64,000 nt of DNA from positions 80,809,732 to 80,873,731 of the forward strand of contig NC_054706.1 of the NCBI RefSeq assembly GCF_016097555.1, given 5' to 3'. Shown piece by piece: positions 1 to 11,447 of this stretch. The notes under the pieces are model-generated. The model had not been told where the DNA came from and made no database searches. It was given only the letters and a program-made list of their open reading frames with translations. The position numbers and the translations under genes were made by a program. Origin of the DNA: Gigantopelta aegis. Taxonomy: Eukaryota; Mollusca; Gastropoda; Neomphalida; Peltospiridae. Position 1 is the first letter of the stretch. Each line of letters begins with the position of its first letter.

Positions 1-94
1 TAGATCCTGAAAATTACTGCGACTTATTTAGAAAATTGTTTAAAGGACATAATGTTTACCAGGTTATAAATAATAATGTAAGGCAGCCAAGACT

Positions 95-200
95 CCTATA
101 GTCCGTCCCATCCTCCTACAATAAAATGTGTGGGGTTTTTTGGTAATAATTTCAGTTTGGTTTGTCGTAAAAAGAAAAGTAAAAGTGTTTTGGAAATAAC
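95..200 (+). repeat. Dispersed repeat, copy 1
   Basis: The stretch starting GTCCGTCCCATCCTCCTACA and continuing through a segment ending AAAAGTGTTTTGG recurs in inverted orientation at about 22072-22160. Two well-preserved copies in 64 kb point to a dispersed element, probably a MITE or SINE fragment. Its ends were not resolved. No coding potential is seen. Confidence 0.55.
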
Positions 201-465
201 TAATATATACTATTTTTGTGTGCAATTTAGAAAACAATCGGCTCAGAAATAAATAACTTGTAGTAAATTTCAAAATATGAAAAAATGTATTCCCCGTTGG
301 ATGGACTATGGGGGGAGGGGGGGTTACGGGGGCATGCTCCTTAAAATGTTGAAAATATAATGGCTTGAAAGGCGATTTCCTGGCATCAGAGTACCTTTTC
401 TAATTATCAGTTTATTTTAAGTTTTTGGAGGGTTGATTTTTTTTTTTTCGTGGTTTCGCCAATCT

Positions 466-970
466 AATTAAAATTAGCTCGACTATTACATGTTGATCTA
501 AAGACAGCCAGTTGGAGCTCATGTCCACCAATCAAAACCTTACTTGCAGAATCCTGCCAGTGATTTAAAACTAACAGCAGGCCAGTGGATTTTTGTATGT
601 ACCTTTGCCTGCCTGGGGGACACATACCCTGAAAAGGACAACCCCTGTTGTCCAGCTCTTTCTCCCAGCATATTGGTTTAAACAAACACACCCTTTAAAC
701 CTGGCCGGAGTACACCCATTTTACACAAAAAGCACTACTTTTGCATGGGCCGGAATTACTACAAACAAGTCTTCAATGGCAACAGGTTACACATGTTTAC
801 AAACTACATGCTCTCCCCTGTCACTTCAGTCAAATAGTTGCCACTTCATAGATGTCTGCCATGAAATAATCACAAACAGCAGACTACTTGCGCGGACAAA
901 TTCCCGGACAACCAAATGGGAAGATAACTATGATCTGAGGCCATCTCACTACATCAAAACGGACCAGTCG
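466..970. repeat. Dispersed repeat region
   Basis: Positions 466-545 (AAAATTAGCTC..ATTACATGTTGATCTA..GAGCTCATGTCC) recur inverted at about 51520-51600, and a weaker copy lies near 51080-51125. The remainder to 970 has an open frame of 126 codons on the plus strand without recognisable domains, and it is read as repeat sequence rather than a gene. Confidence 0.5.
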
Positions 971-1422
971 TGAAGAAGGTAACGTGTGATTACTTGACAA
1001 AAGTAATCGATTACGATTACGATTACCTGAGAATGTCACGATTATTTTTACAACAACAACTTTATTCACATAAAGACCACCAACGGTGGTACATGTGTGA
1101 CAGTGAATGTCATTGCAAATTGTCTGCTTACTATTACTAGTTGATTTGTATTGTTTGTAGAACGTATCCCATTTAATACCATCCACAAATTAAAATAAAC
1201 GATTTTTTTTTTTAAATCTATAAATGAAGAAATAATGAAATAACGAAAGAAAAGAACACAAGTAAATAAATAATTACACTGATATCTGCATACATGTACA
1301 TATATGTGCACAAGTTGCTCATTGCATATAATTGTTGACACTTTAAAAATGACTTATTAATCAGTCGATTTTATTAACAAGTTTTTGAAGTCAAGCTTTT
1401 ATTAAATTACATTTATTTATTT
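971..1422. other. No gene seen; ATTACG-rich motif
   Basis: AT-rich sequence. A short motif with repeated CGATTACGATTACGATTAC at about 1006-1026 is followed by GAGAATGTCAC. A related motif followed by a similar segment occurs at 2790-2835, so this is probably a dispersed-repeat edge. Nothing else is supportable. Confidence 0.35.
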
Positions 1423-1516
1423 ATACCTACCTACATACATACTTACCTACATATATACCTACATACATACATACACACCTACCTACCTACCTACCTACAT
1501 ACATACCTACATACAT
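1423..1516. repeat. (CCTA/CATA)n tetranucleotide microsatellite
   Basis: Interleaved CCTA and CATA tetramers run for about 90 bp. A second short tract of the same composition lies at 1777-1812, on the far side of a tRNA-like repeat at about 1555-1690. This suggests the repeat was inserted into, or seeded, the microsatellite. Confidence 0.8.
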
Positions 1517-1554
1517 TGGTTGTTGGACAGGTACGAATACTGTCGACTAACGAT

Positions 1555-1690
1555 CGTTTTATTTTTGTGGAACGTAGTTGGTCTGATTGGTAGCGTTCCG
1601 GCCCAACAATTGCGGGCGATTGGGTGCCACAGGTTCGGGTCTCGGTAACGGCATGAGGAAATTTGTGAAGGCAATAAAGGATTTTAATAT
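1555..1690 (+). mobile_element. tRNA-like SINE fragment
   Basis: The segment contains TTGGTAGCGTTCCGGCCC (A-box-like) and, about 45 bp later, GGTTCGGGTCTC (B-box-like, close to GGTTCGANTCC). It is flanked on both sides by CCTA/CATA microsatellite. The spacing suits a tRNA-derived SINE head. A functional tRNA is unlikely because the arms do not fold cleanly by eye. Confidence 0.5.
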
Positions 1691-1812
1691 CCCCTGTGCC
1701 AGTGCGTCATTGAATATATGTATGTTTAAGTCAAAACCCGACATACATACAATAAAGATATTCAAAATATAAAAATACATACCTACATACCTACCTACCT
1801 ACATACATACAG

Positions 1813-2546
1813 GGTATAGTCCAGTCGACATGGGTTGGTATAGTGGTGCGGACGGGCCCGACTCCGGAGGATACGAGATGGTATCACAATAAAACAAAGT
1901 AAAGCCTAGAAAAGAGTAGTAGGGGCCGACCCCGCTTCCTATTTCTTCTTAGAGTGGGGCGGTCAATCTTCCAGTGCTGCTAGGACAGGCTCGGATATGT
2001 AGAGACTAAACGCGAACAACCGTGGCGTTCTGCAGAATGGCTGTCATACGAGTCACGAAAAAAACAAGTCAACATAGTCAGACGGAGAAATGACGTGCAG
2101 GCAAGGTATCTCGCTAAAAAAGAATCCAACCTGGTGGTGCTGACTGTCGAAACGAGAAGCATTCCAGCGTTCAATCAGTTCCAATGGCCGCATACATCCC
2201 AGTAGAAAACTTCATTTCGCTGACAAAAACAACAAAAGTGAAGGATCCCCAAGTCGAGCCGCGAAAGCACGTGCAGTGTGCACAAACACGTCTTACCGCG
2301 ACGAGCTCAGACTGGGAATGGCTGTATATGCATTGAATACGGCAATGAATTAGGAAACAAAACTAGGGTAGGGTGCAGCGACCTTCTATATATTGCTAGC
2401 TAGAACACTGTATTAATTCAAGTGGTTTTATAGTAAACGTAAACAAGACAGATGCCATTGTGTGAATGTGTGGCTTAATCCCCTGGGTTACATTTATTTG
2501 ATAATCCAGTCATTATGATCCCCCGTTTCTCAAGGCAAATGATAGT
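1813..2546. other. No recognised gene
   Basis: Unique-looking sequence. A plus-strand frame around 1984-2200 is open for about 70 codons and is rich in Arg and Lys, but no family is recognised and no splice structure is evident. It could be an exon or pseudogene fragment, and no function is assigned. Confidence 0.3.
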
Positions 2547-2700
2547 TCTAATACTACTAGAGTAGTAGACAATGGGAGATCAGTTCTATTGTCTGATTGA
2601 CCAGTAATGCTATAGACACTGTTCTAATACTACTATAGTAGTAGACAGTGGGAGATCAGTTCTACTGACTGACCAGTACTGCTTCTAACTATAGGCACTC
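2547..2700. repeat. Two tandem copies of a ~78-bp unit
   Basis: GTTCTAATACTACTA..AGTAGTAGACA.TGGGAGATCAGTTCTA occurs twice in tandem. Each copy contains a small palindrome built on TACTAC/GTAGTA. Confidence 0.65.
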
Positions 2701-2984
2701 TTACTGGAGTTGATGCTAAAAATATCTAAGTTTAGTCAATAATTATGAGTAATCATGAAAGTAATCGCTGATTATGATTACATTAGCAATGTAATCGATT
2801 ATGATTGCGATTACATGGCATTCTCAAACATTGTCACATTCCGATATTAAGAAACGATGAGACATGACGTTGTAACTTGCGCTCTTGAATTCTCCCCCCC
2901 CCCCCCCACCTGGGGGCTTAATAGCTTCATAGGGTGTGCTGTTTGAGTACCGAGTTGCATACACCGGGTCACGGTAAACCACAG

Positions 2985-3459
2985 CCTTAGTGTATGGCGA
3001 TTTGGTACCATGGTGTATGGCGACTCGGTACTTTAGTGTATGGCGACTCGGTACCTTAGTATATGGCAACAGTAACCTTTAACTGTAACATTAGTGTATG
3101 GCGACTCGGTACTTTGGTGTATGGCGACTCGGTACCTTAGTGTATGGCAACAGTAACCTTTAACTGTAACCTTAGTGTATGGCGACTCGGTACCTTAGTG
3201 TATGGCAACAGTAACCTTTAACTGTAACCTTAGTGTATGGCGACTCGGTACCTTAGTGTATGGCAACAGTAACCTTTAACTGTAACCTTAGTGTATGGCG
3301 ACTCGGTACCTTAGTGTATGGCAACCGTAACCTTCAACTGTAACCTTAGTGTATGGCGACTCGGTACCGTAGTGTATGGCAACAGTAACCTTTAACTGTA
3401 ACCTTAGTGTATGGCGACTCGTAACCTTAGTGTATGGTGACTGTGACCTTAGTGTATGG
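2985..3459. repeat. Minisatellite, ~57-bp unit
   Basis: The unit combines GTGTATGGCGACTCGGTACC with TTAGTGTATGGCAACAGTAA and CCTTTAACTGTAACC. About eight copies are present, with shorter half-units at both ends. The two halves share the TTAGTGTATGGC core, so the unit is itself a diverged dimer. A C-run lies just upstream at 2894-2909. Confidence 0.9.
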
Positions 3460-4319
3460 ATTGCTGGGTTAATATAAAACCCAGACGGCAGGGGTGAAAC
3501 GTAGCAAATTTTGACAAAACCCTGTGTAACAGCCAAAAATACACACACCAAACTAACCCGGGGTTAAAGTGGGCCAGTCTGTTTTATACCCCTAACCCTC
3601 ATTTTTCATTACTAACCTGTATACAAAATAAATAAATAATAATAATAATAAATATTTTAAAAGAAAAGCAACTATTGCTTTCATAAAAGAGAGGTATATT
3701 CTGGGCTAGTCCAGTTTATACCCTGGGTATAGTTTGGGCTATTACACCGGAACAAACTCGGGCAGCGCAAAAATCCGGAGGATTCTCGTCAATAGAGATA
3801 ACGGATTACTGAATATAACATGCAACCAATTAATTGGTTACCTAGGTAACAGTCACGTGAACAGACCCGTTACTGAAGGTTTTGCAATATTGTTCCCTGT
3901 AAAATAAACTTTACTGTAACCTTAATACAAATTTTGAAATCCTAGTTATGCCCCATTTAAATGTTTTTCTATCAACCTTGCATCTTCAAATAAATAATTC
4001 ATTGTCACCACACAGTCTTAGCATGGTCTAGATTGGGGTTTGTGGTTGTGTGGTTCGAATAGGATCCTAAGCAAGACAGTGGAGGAGGTCATCCAAACCA
4101 CCAGCCTACGCTCATGAAATAGTTGATTTTCAAATAAACAATGCAGTCATTACATATAAAATCATTTATTCCACCAACTTATTTACTGCAACATAATTAA
4201 CATATGAATAAATAAACAAATATCATTTATCTAAAAATGTACAATGGACGGATCAAAAATCAATACTGAATATCTATGCAGGTTTAGTGTGGAATTACCA
4301 TGACAACAATTACACAAAT
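3460..4319. other. No gene seen
   Basis: AT-rich sequence containing an (AAT)n stretch near 3626-3655. No open frame or conserved domain can be supported, and no strong repeat copy was noticed elsewhere in the window. Confidence 0.35.
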
Positions 4320-6514
4320 ACATTATTCCTAGTGGTATGTAGGCCTGCTACCTGAAATAGCTTCATGAAAACAGCCAGGTTGTGAGTTGTATGTGGACAC
4401 ATTGTAATATATAGGTAGTTATACATTATTCCTAGCGGTATGTACTACATGAGATAGCGTCATGAAAACAGCCAGGTTGTGAGTTGTACGTGTACACTTT
4501 GTAATATATAGGTAGTTATACATTATTCCTAGCGGTATGTAGGCCTACTACATGAAACAGCGTCATAAAAACAGCCAGGTTGTGAGTTGTACATGGACAC
4601 ATTGTAATATATAGGTAGTTATACATTATTCCTAGCGGTATGTACTACATGAGATAGCGTCATGAAAACAGCCAGGTTGTGAGTTGTATGTGTACACTTT
4701 GTAATATATAGGTAGTTATACAGTATTCCTAGCGGTATGTACTACATGAAATAGCGTTATGAAAACAGCCAGGTTGTGAGTTGTATGTGTACACATTGTA
4801 ATATATAGGTAGTTATACATTATTCCTAGCAGTATGTACTACATGAAATAGCGTCATGAAAACAGCCAGGTTGTGAGTTGTATGTGTACACATTGTAATA
4901 TATAGGTAGTTATACATTATTCCTAGCGGTATGTACTACATGAAATAGCGTCATGAAAACAGCCAGGTTGTGAGTTGTACGTGGACACATTGTAATATAT
5001 AGGTAGTTGTACATTATTCCTAGCGGTATGTACTACATGAGATAGCGTCATGAAAACAGCCAGGTTGTGAGTTGTATGTGTACACATTGTAATATATAGG
5101 TAGTTGTACATTATTCCTAGCGGTATGTAGGCCTACTACATGAAATAGCGTCATAAAAACAGCCAGGTTGTGAGTTGTATGTGTACACATTGTAATATAT
5201 AGGTAGTTATACATTATTCCTAGCGGTATGTACTACATGAAATAGCGTCATGAAAACAGCCAGGTTGTGAGTTGTACGTGGACACATTGTAATATATAGG
5301 TAGTTATACATTATTCCTAGCGGTATGTATGAAAACAGCCAGGTTGTGAGTTGTACGTGTACACATTGTAATATATAGGTAGTTATACATTATTCCTAGC
5401 GGTATGTACTACATGAAATAGCGTCATGAAAACAGCCAGGTTGTGAGTTGTATGTGTACACATTGTAATATATAGGTAGTTATACATTATTCCTAGCGGT
5501 ATGTATTACATGAAATAGCGTCATGAAAACAGCCAGGTTGTGAGTTGTACATGGACACATTGTAATATATAGGTAGTTATACATTATTCCTAGCGGTATG
5601 TACTACATGAAATAGCTTCATGAAAACAGCCAGGTTGTGAGTTGTATGTGGACACATTGTAATATATAGGTAGTTGTACATTATTCCTAGCGGTATGTAT
5701 TACATGAAATAGCGTCATGAAAACAGCCAGGTTGTGAGTTGTATGTGTACACTTTGTAATATATAGGTAGTTGTACATTATTCCTAGCGGTATGTAGGCC
5801 TACTACATGAAATAGCGTACTAAAAACAGCCAGGTTGTGAGTTGTATGTGTACACATTGTAATATATAGGTAGTTATACATTATTCCTAGCGGTATGTAC
5901 TACATGAAATAGCGTCATGAAAACAGCCAGGTTGTGAGTTGTACGTGGACACATTGTAATATATAGGTAGTTATACATTATTCCTAGCGGTATGTATGAA
6001 AACAGCCAGGTTGTGAGTTGTATGTGTACACTTTGTAATATATAGGTAGTTATACATTATTCCTAGCGGTATGTAGGCCTACTACATGAAATAGCGTCAT
6101 AAAAACAGCCAGGTTGTGAGTTGTACGTGGACACATTGTAATATATAGGTAGTTATACATTATTCCTAGCGGTATGTACTACATGAAATAGCGTCATGAA
6201 AACAGCCAGGTTGTGAGTTGTATGTGGACACATTGTAATATATAGGTAGTTATACATTATTCCTAGCGGTATGTAGGCCTACTACATGAAATAGCGTCAT
6301 AAAAACAGCCAGGTTGTGAGTTGTACGTGGACACATTGTAATATATAGGTAGTTATACATTATTCCTAGCGGTATGTACTACATGAAATAGCGTCATGAA
6401 AACAGCCAGGTTGTGAGTTGTACATGGACACATTGTAATATATAGGTAGTTATACATTATTCCTAGCGGTATGTACTACATGAAATAGAGTCATGAAAAC
6501 AGCCAGGTTGTGAG
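4320..6514. repeat. Minisatellite, ~97-103-bp unit
   Basis: About 22 copies of a unit beginning CATTATTCCTAGCGGTATGT and including GAAAACAGCCAGGTTGTGAG. Length varies through optional insertion of AGGCC (AGGCCTACTACATG versus ACTACATG) and through a shortened unit lacking the CATGAAATAGCGT part (about 5325 and 5994). Short minus-strand open frames here are repeat artefacts. Confidence 0.95.
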
Positions 6515-6663
6515 GGGGGGAGGCAGTTGCTGTATTTGCCCTCACAATAACGATTGGTAGCAATAACACAAACACTGATCAAAACTTATCTAGCTGTCGG
6601 TTAGGTATGTTTGTATTTCACATTAGTAAATGATGTCATAATATGATGTTGTCAGACTGTCAG

Positions 6664-6669
6664 TTTATT
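6664..6669 (-). promoter_or_regulatory. AATAAA hexamer downstream of IFT27 array
   Basis: TTTATT on the plus strand gives a canonical AATAAA for minus-strand transcripts, about 45 bp beyond the end of the array that follows the IFT27 stop codon. The consensus array unit contains no AATAAA or ATTAAA in that orientation, only GATAAA. This is therefore a candidate distal poly(A) signal for IFT27; use of it is inference. Confidence 0.3.
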
Positions 6670-6708
6670 AAACCTTTAGGTGTGCTTGTATTTCACATTA
6701 GTTTAAAT

Positions 6709-9700
6709 GGAATAGTTGAAATGTCTGATTTATGAAATGTACTGGTATCAGATTACTAACGCTCATTAGAAGGAATAGTTGAAATGTCTGGTTTATGAAA
6801 TGTGCTGGTATCAGATTACTAACGCTCATTAGAAGGAATAGTTGAAATGTCTGGTTTATGAAATGTGCTGGTATCAGATTACTAACGCTCATTAGAAGGA
6901 ATAGTTGAAATGTATGGTTTATGAAATGTGCTGGTATCAGATTACCAACGCTCATTAGAAGGAATAGCTGAAATGTCTGATTTATAGGAATAGTTGAAAT
7001 GTCTGATTTATGAAATGTGCTGGTATCAGATTACTAACGCTCATTAGAAGGAATAGTTGAAATGTCTGGTTTATCAAATGTGCTGGTATCAGATTACTAA
7101 ATGCTCATTAGAAGGAATAGTTGAAATGTCTGGTTTATGAAATGTGCTGGTATCAGATTACTAACGCTCATTAGAAGGAATAGTTGAAATGTCTGATTTA
7201 TCAAATGTGCTGGTATCAGATTACTAAACGCTCATTATAAGGAATAGTTGAAATGTCTGATTTATCAAATGTGCTGGTATCAGATTACTAAACGCTCATT
7301 AGAAGGGATAGTTGAAATGTCTGATTTATCAAATGTGCTGGTATCAGATTACTAATGCTCATTAGAATAGATTAAATGTCTGATTTATCAAATGTGCTGG
7401 TATCAGATTACTATACGCTCATTAGAAGGAATAGTTGAAATGTCTGATTTATCAAATGTGCTGGTATCAGATTACTAAACGCTCATTAGAAGGAATAGTT
7501 GAAATGTCTGATTTATCAAATGTGCTGGTATCAGATTACTAAACGCTCATTAGAAGGAATAGTTGAAATGTCTGATTTATCAAATGTGCTGGTATCAGAT
7601 TACTAAACGCTCATTAGAAGAGATTAAATGTCTGGTTTACCAAATGTGCTGGTATCAGATTACTAAACGCTCATTAGAAGGAATAGTTGAAATGTCTGAT
7701 TTATCAAATGTGCTGGTATCAGATTACTAAACGCTCATTAGAAGGAATAGTTGAAATGTCTGATTTATCAAATGTGCTGGTATCAGATTACTAAACGCTC
7801 ATTAGAATAGATTAAATGTCTGATTTATCAAATGTGCTGGTATCAGATTACTAAACACTCATTAGAATAGATTAAATGTCTGGTTTATCAAATGTGCTGG
7901 TATCAGATTACTAAACGCTTATTAGAATAGTTGAAATGTCTGATTTATCAAATTTGCTGGTATCAGATTACTAAACGCTCATTAGAAGGAATAGTTGAAA
8001 TGTCTGATTTATCAAATGTGCTGGTATCAGATTACTAAACGCTCATTAGCATAGATTAAATGTCTGATTTATCACATGTGCTGGTATCAGATTACTACTC
8101 TCTCATTAGAAGGAATAGTTGAAATGTCTGATTTATCAAATGTGCTGGTATCAGATTACTATACGCTCATTAGAAGGAATAGTTGAAATGTCTGATTTAT
8201 CAAATGTGCTGGTATCAGATTACTAAACGCTCATTAGAAGGGATAGTTGAAATGTCTGATTTATCAAATGTGCTGGTATCAGATTACTAATGCTCATTAG
8301 AAGGAATAGTTGAAATGTCTGATTTATCAAATGTGCTGGCATCAGATTACTATACGCTCATTAGAATAGATTAAATGTCTGGTTTATCAAATGTGCTGGT
8401 ATCAGATTACTAAACGCTCATTAGAAGGAATAGTTGAAATGTCTGATTTATCAAATGTGCTGGTATCAGATTACTAAACGCTCATTAGAAGGAATAGTTG
8501 AAATGTCTGATTTATCAAATGTGCTGGTATCAGATTACTAAACGCTCATTAGAAGAGATTAAATGTCTGGTTTATCAAATGTGCTTGTATCAGATTACTA
8601 AACGCTCATTAGAAGGAATAGTTGAAATGTCTGATTTATCAAATGTGCTGGTATCAGATTACTAAACGCTCATTAGAATAAATTAAATGTCTGATTGATC
8701 AAATGTGCTGGTATCAGATTACTAAACGCTCATTATAAGGAATAGTTGAAATGTCTGATTTATCAAATGTGCTGGTATCAGATTACTAAACGCTCATTAG
8801 AAGGGATAGTTGAAATGTCTGATTTATCAAATGTGCTGGTATCAGATTACTAATGCTCATTAGAATAGATTAAATGTCTGATTTATCAAATGTGCTGGTA
8901 TCAGATTACTATACGCTCATTAGAAGGAATAGTTGAAATGTCTGATTTATCAAATGTGCTGGTATCAGATTACTAAACGCTCATTAGAAGGAATAGTTGA
9001 AATGTCTGATTTATCAAATGTGCTGGTATCAGATTACTAAACGCTCATTAGAAGAGATTAAATGTCTGGTTTACCAAATGTGCTGGTATCAGATTACTAA
9101 ACGCTCATTAGAAGGAATAGTTGAAATGTCTGATTTATCAAATGTGCTGGTATCAGATTACTGAACGCTCATTAGAATAGATTAAATGTCTGATTTATCA
9201 AATGTGCTGGTATCAGATTACTAAACACTCATTAGAATAGATTAAATGTCTGGTTTATCAAATGTGCTGGTATCAGATTACTAAACGCTTATTAGAATAG
9301 TTGAAATGTCTGATTTATCAAATTTGCTGGTATCAGATTACTAAACGCTCATTAGAAGGAATAGTTGAAATGTCTGATTTATCAAATGTGCTGGTATCAG
9401 ATTACTAAACGCTCATTAGCATAGATTAAATGTCTGATTTATCACATGTGCTGGTATCAGATTACTAAACGCTCATTAGAATAGATTAAATGTCTGATTT
9501 ATCAAATGTGCTGGTATCAGATTACTAAACGCTCATTAGAAGGAATAGTTGAAATGTCTGATTTATCAAATGTGCTGGTATCAGATTACTAAACGCTCAT
9601 TAGAAGAGATTAAATGTCTGGTTTATCACATGTGCTGGTATCAGATTACTAAACGCTCATTAGAAGGAATAGTTGAAATGTCTGATTTATCAAATGTGCT

Positions 9701-11352
9701 GGTATCAGATTACTATACGCTCATTAGAAGGAATAGTTGAAATGTCTGATTTATCAAATGTGCTGGTATCAGATTACTAATGCTCTTTAGAAGGAATAGT
9801 TGAAATGTCTGATTTATCAAATGTGCTGGTATCAGATTACTAAACGCTCATTAGAAGAGATTAAATGTCTGGTTTATCAAATGTGCTTGTATCAGATTAC
9901 TAAACGCTCATTAGAAGGAATAGTTGAAATGTCTGATTTATCAAATGTGCTGGCATCAGATTACTATACGCTCATTAGAAGGAATAGTTGAAATGTCTGA
10001 TTTATCAAATGTGCTGGTATCAGATTACTAAACGCTCATTAGAAGGAATAGTTGAAATGTCTGATTTATCAAATGTGCTGGTATCAGATTACTAAACGCT
10101 CATTAGAAGAGATTAAATGTCTGGTTGATCAAATGTGCTTGTATCAGATTACTAAACGCTCATTAGAAGGAATAGTTGAAATGTCTGATTTATCAAATGT
10201 GCTGGCATCAGATTACTAAACGCTCATTAGAATAGATTAAATGTCTGATTTATCAGATGTGCTGGTATCAGATTGCTAAACGCTCATTAGAAGAGATTAA
10301 ATGTCTGGTTTATCAAATGTGCTGGTATCAGATTACTAAACGCTCATTAGAAGGAATAGTTGAAATGTCTGATTTATCAAATGTGCTGGTATCAGATTAC
10401 TAAACGCTCATTAGAATAGGTTAAATGTCTGGTTTATCAAATGTGCTGGTATCAGATTACTAAACGCTCATTAGAATAGTTGAAATGTCTGATTTATCAA
10501 ATTTGCTGGTATCAGATTACTAAACACTCATTAGAAGGAATAGTTGAAATGTCTGATTTATCAAATGTGCTGGTATCAGATTACTAAACGCTCATTAGAA
10601 TAGATTAAATGTCTGATTTATCACATGTGCTGGTATCAGATTACTAAACGCTCATTAGAATAGATTAAATGTCTGATTTATCAAATGTGCTGGTATCAGA
10701 TTACTAAACGCTCATTATAAGGAATAGTTGAAATGTCTGATTTATCAAATGTGCTGGTATCAGATAACTAATGCTCATTAGAAGGAATAGTTGAAATGTC
10801 TGATTTATCAAATGTGCTGGTATCAGATTACTAAACGCTCATTAGAATAGATTAAATGTCTGATTTATCAAATGTGCTGGTATCAGATTACTAAACGCTC
10901 ATTAGAATAGATTAAATGTCTGATTTATCAAATGTGCTGGTATCAGATTACTAAACACTCATTAGAATAGATTAAATGTTTGGTTTATCAAATGTGCTGG
11001 TATCAGATTACTAAACGCTCATTAGAATAGTTGAAATGTCTGATTTATCAAATTTGCTGGTATCAGATTTCTAAACGCTCATTAGAAGGAATAGTTGAAA
11101 TGTCTGATTTATCAAATGTCCTGGTATCAGATTACTAAATGCTCATTAGAATAGATTAAATGTCTGATTTATCACTTGTGCTGGTATCAGATTACTAAAC
11201 GCTCATTAGAATAGATTAAATGTCTGATTTATCAAATGTGCTGGTATCAGATTACTAAACACTCATTATAATAGATTAAATGTCTGATTTATCACTTGTG
11301 CTGGTATCAGATTACTAAACGCTCATTAGAATAGATTAAATGTCTGGTTTAT
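6709..11352 (-). repeat. Minisatellite, ~59-65-bp unit, ending at IFT27 stop codon
   Basis: About 75 copies of a unit containing GAAATGTCTGATTTATCAAA and TGTGCTGGTATCAGATTACT then AACGCTCATTAGAAGG. Two length classes alternate: one with GAAGGAATAGTTGAAATG and one with GAATAGATTAAATG. Variant units recur in the same order about 1.4-1.5 kb apart, showing higher-order duplication. The terminal unit reads GTCTGGTTTATGAC, and its TTA is the IFT27 stop codon on the minus strand. Confidence 0.95.
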
Positions 11353-11447
11353 GACAAAGACTTGAACAACAACACTCGCTCCTGGTAAATCTTGTGAAAT
11401 TCGTTAGCAAGGTAGTAAAATGCAGTATCCACATTCTGCATTTCTTT
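11349..11447 (-). CDS. IFT27: IFT27 exon 7 and stop
   Basis: The acceptor is GTTTTCAG|AAAGAA. It encodes KEMQNVDTAFYYLANEFHKI, then YQERVLLFKSLS, then TAA. The C-terminal helix matches the family. The stop codon falls in the last unit of the 4.6-kb downstream minisatellite, so the 3' UTR begins as repeat sequence. Confidence 0.93.
   Translation of the reverse strand, partial: KEMQNVDTAFYYLANEFHKIYQERVLLFKSLS

Noticed and set aside
593..973. 126-codon plus-strand frame as a secreted protein gene
   Set aside because: Neighbouring sequence is repeated elsewhere in the window, no signal peptide or domain is evident, and no splice sites were supportable.
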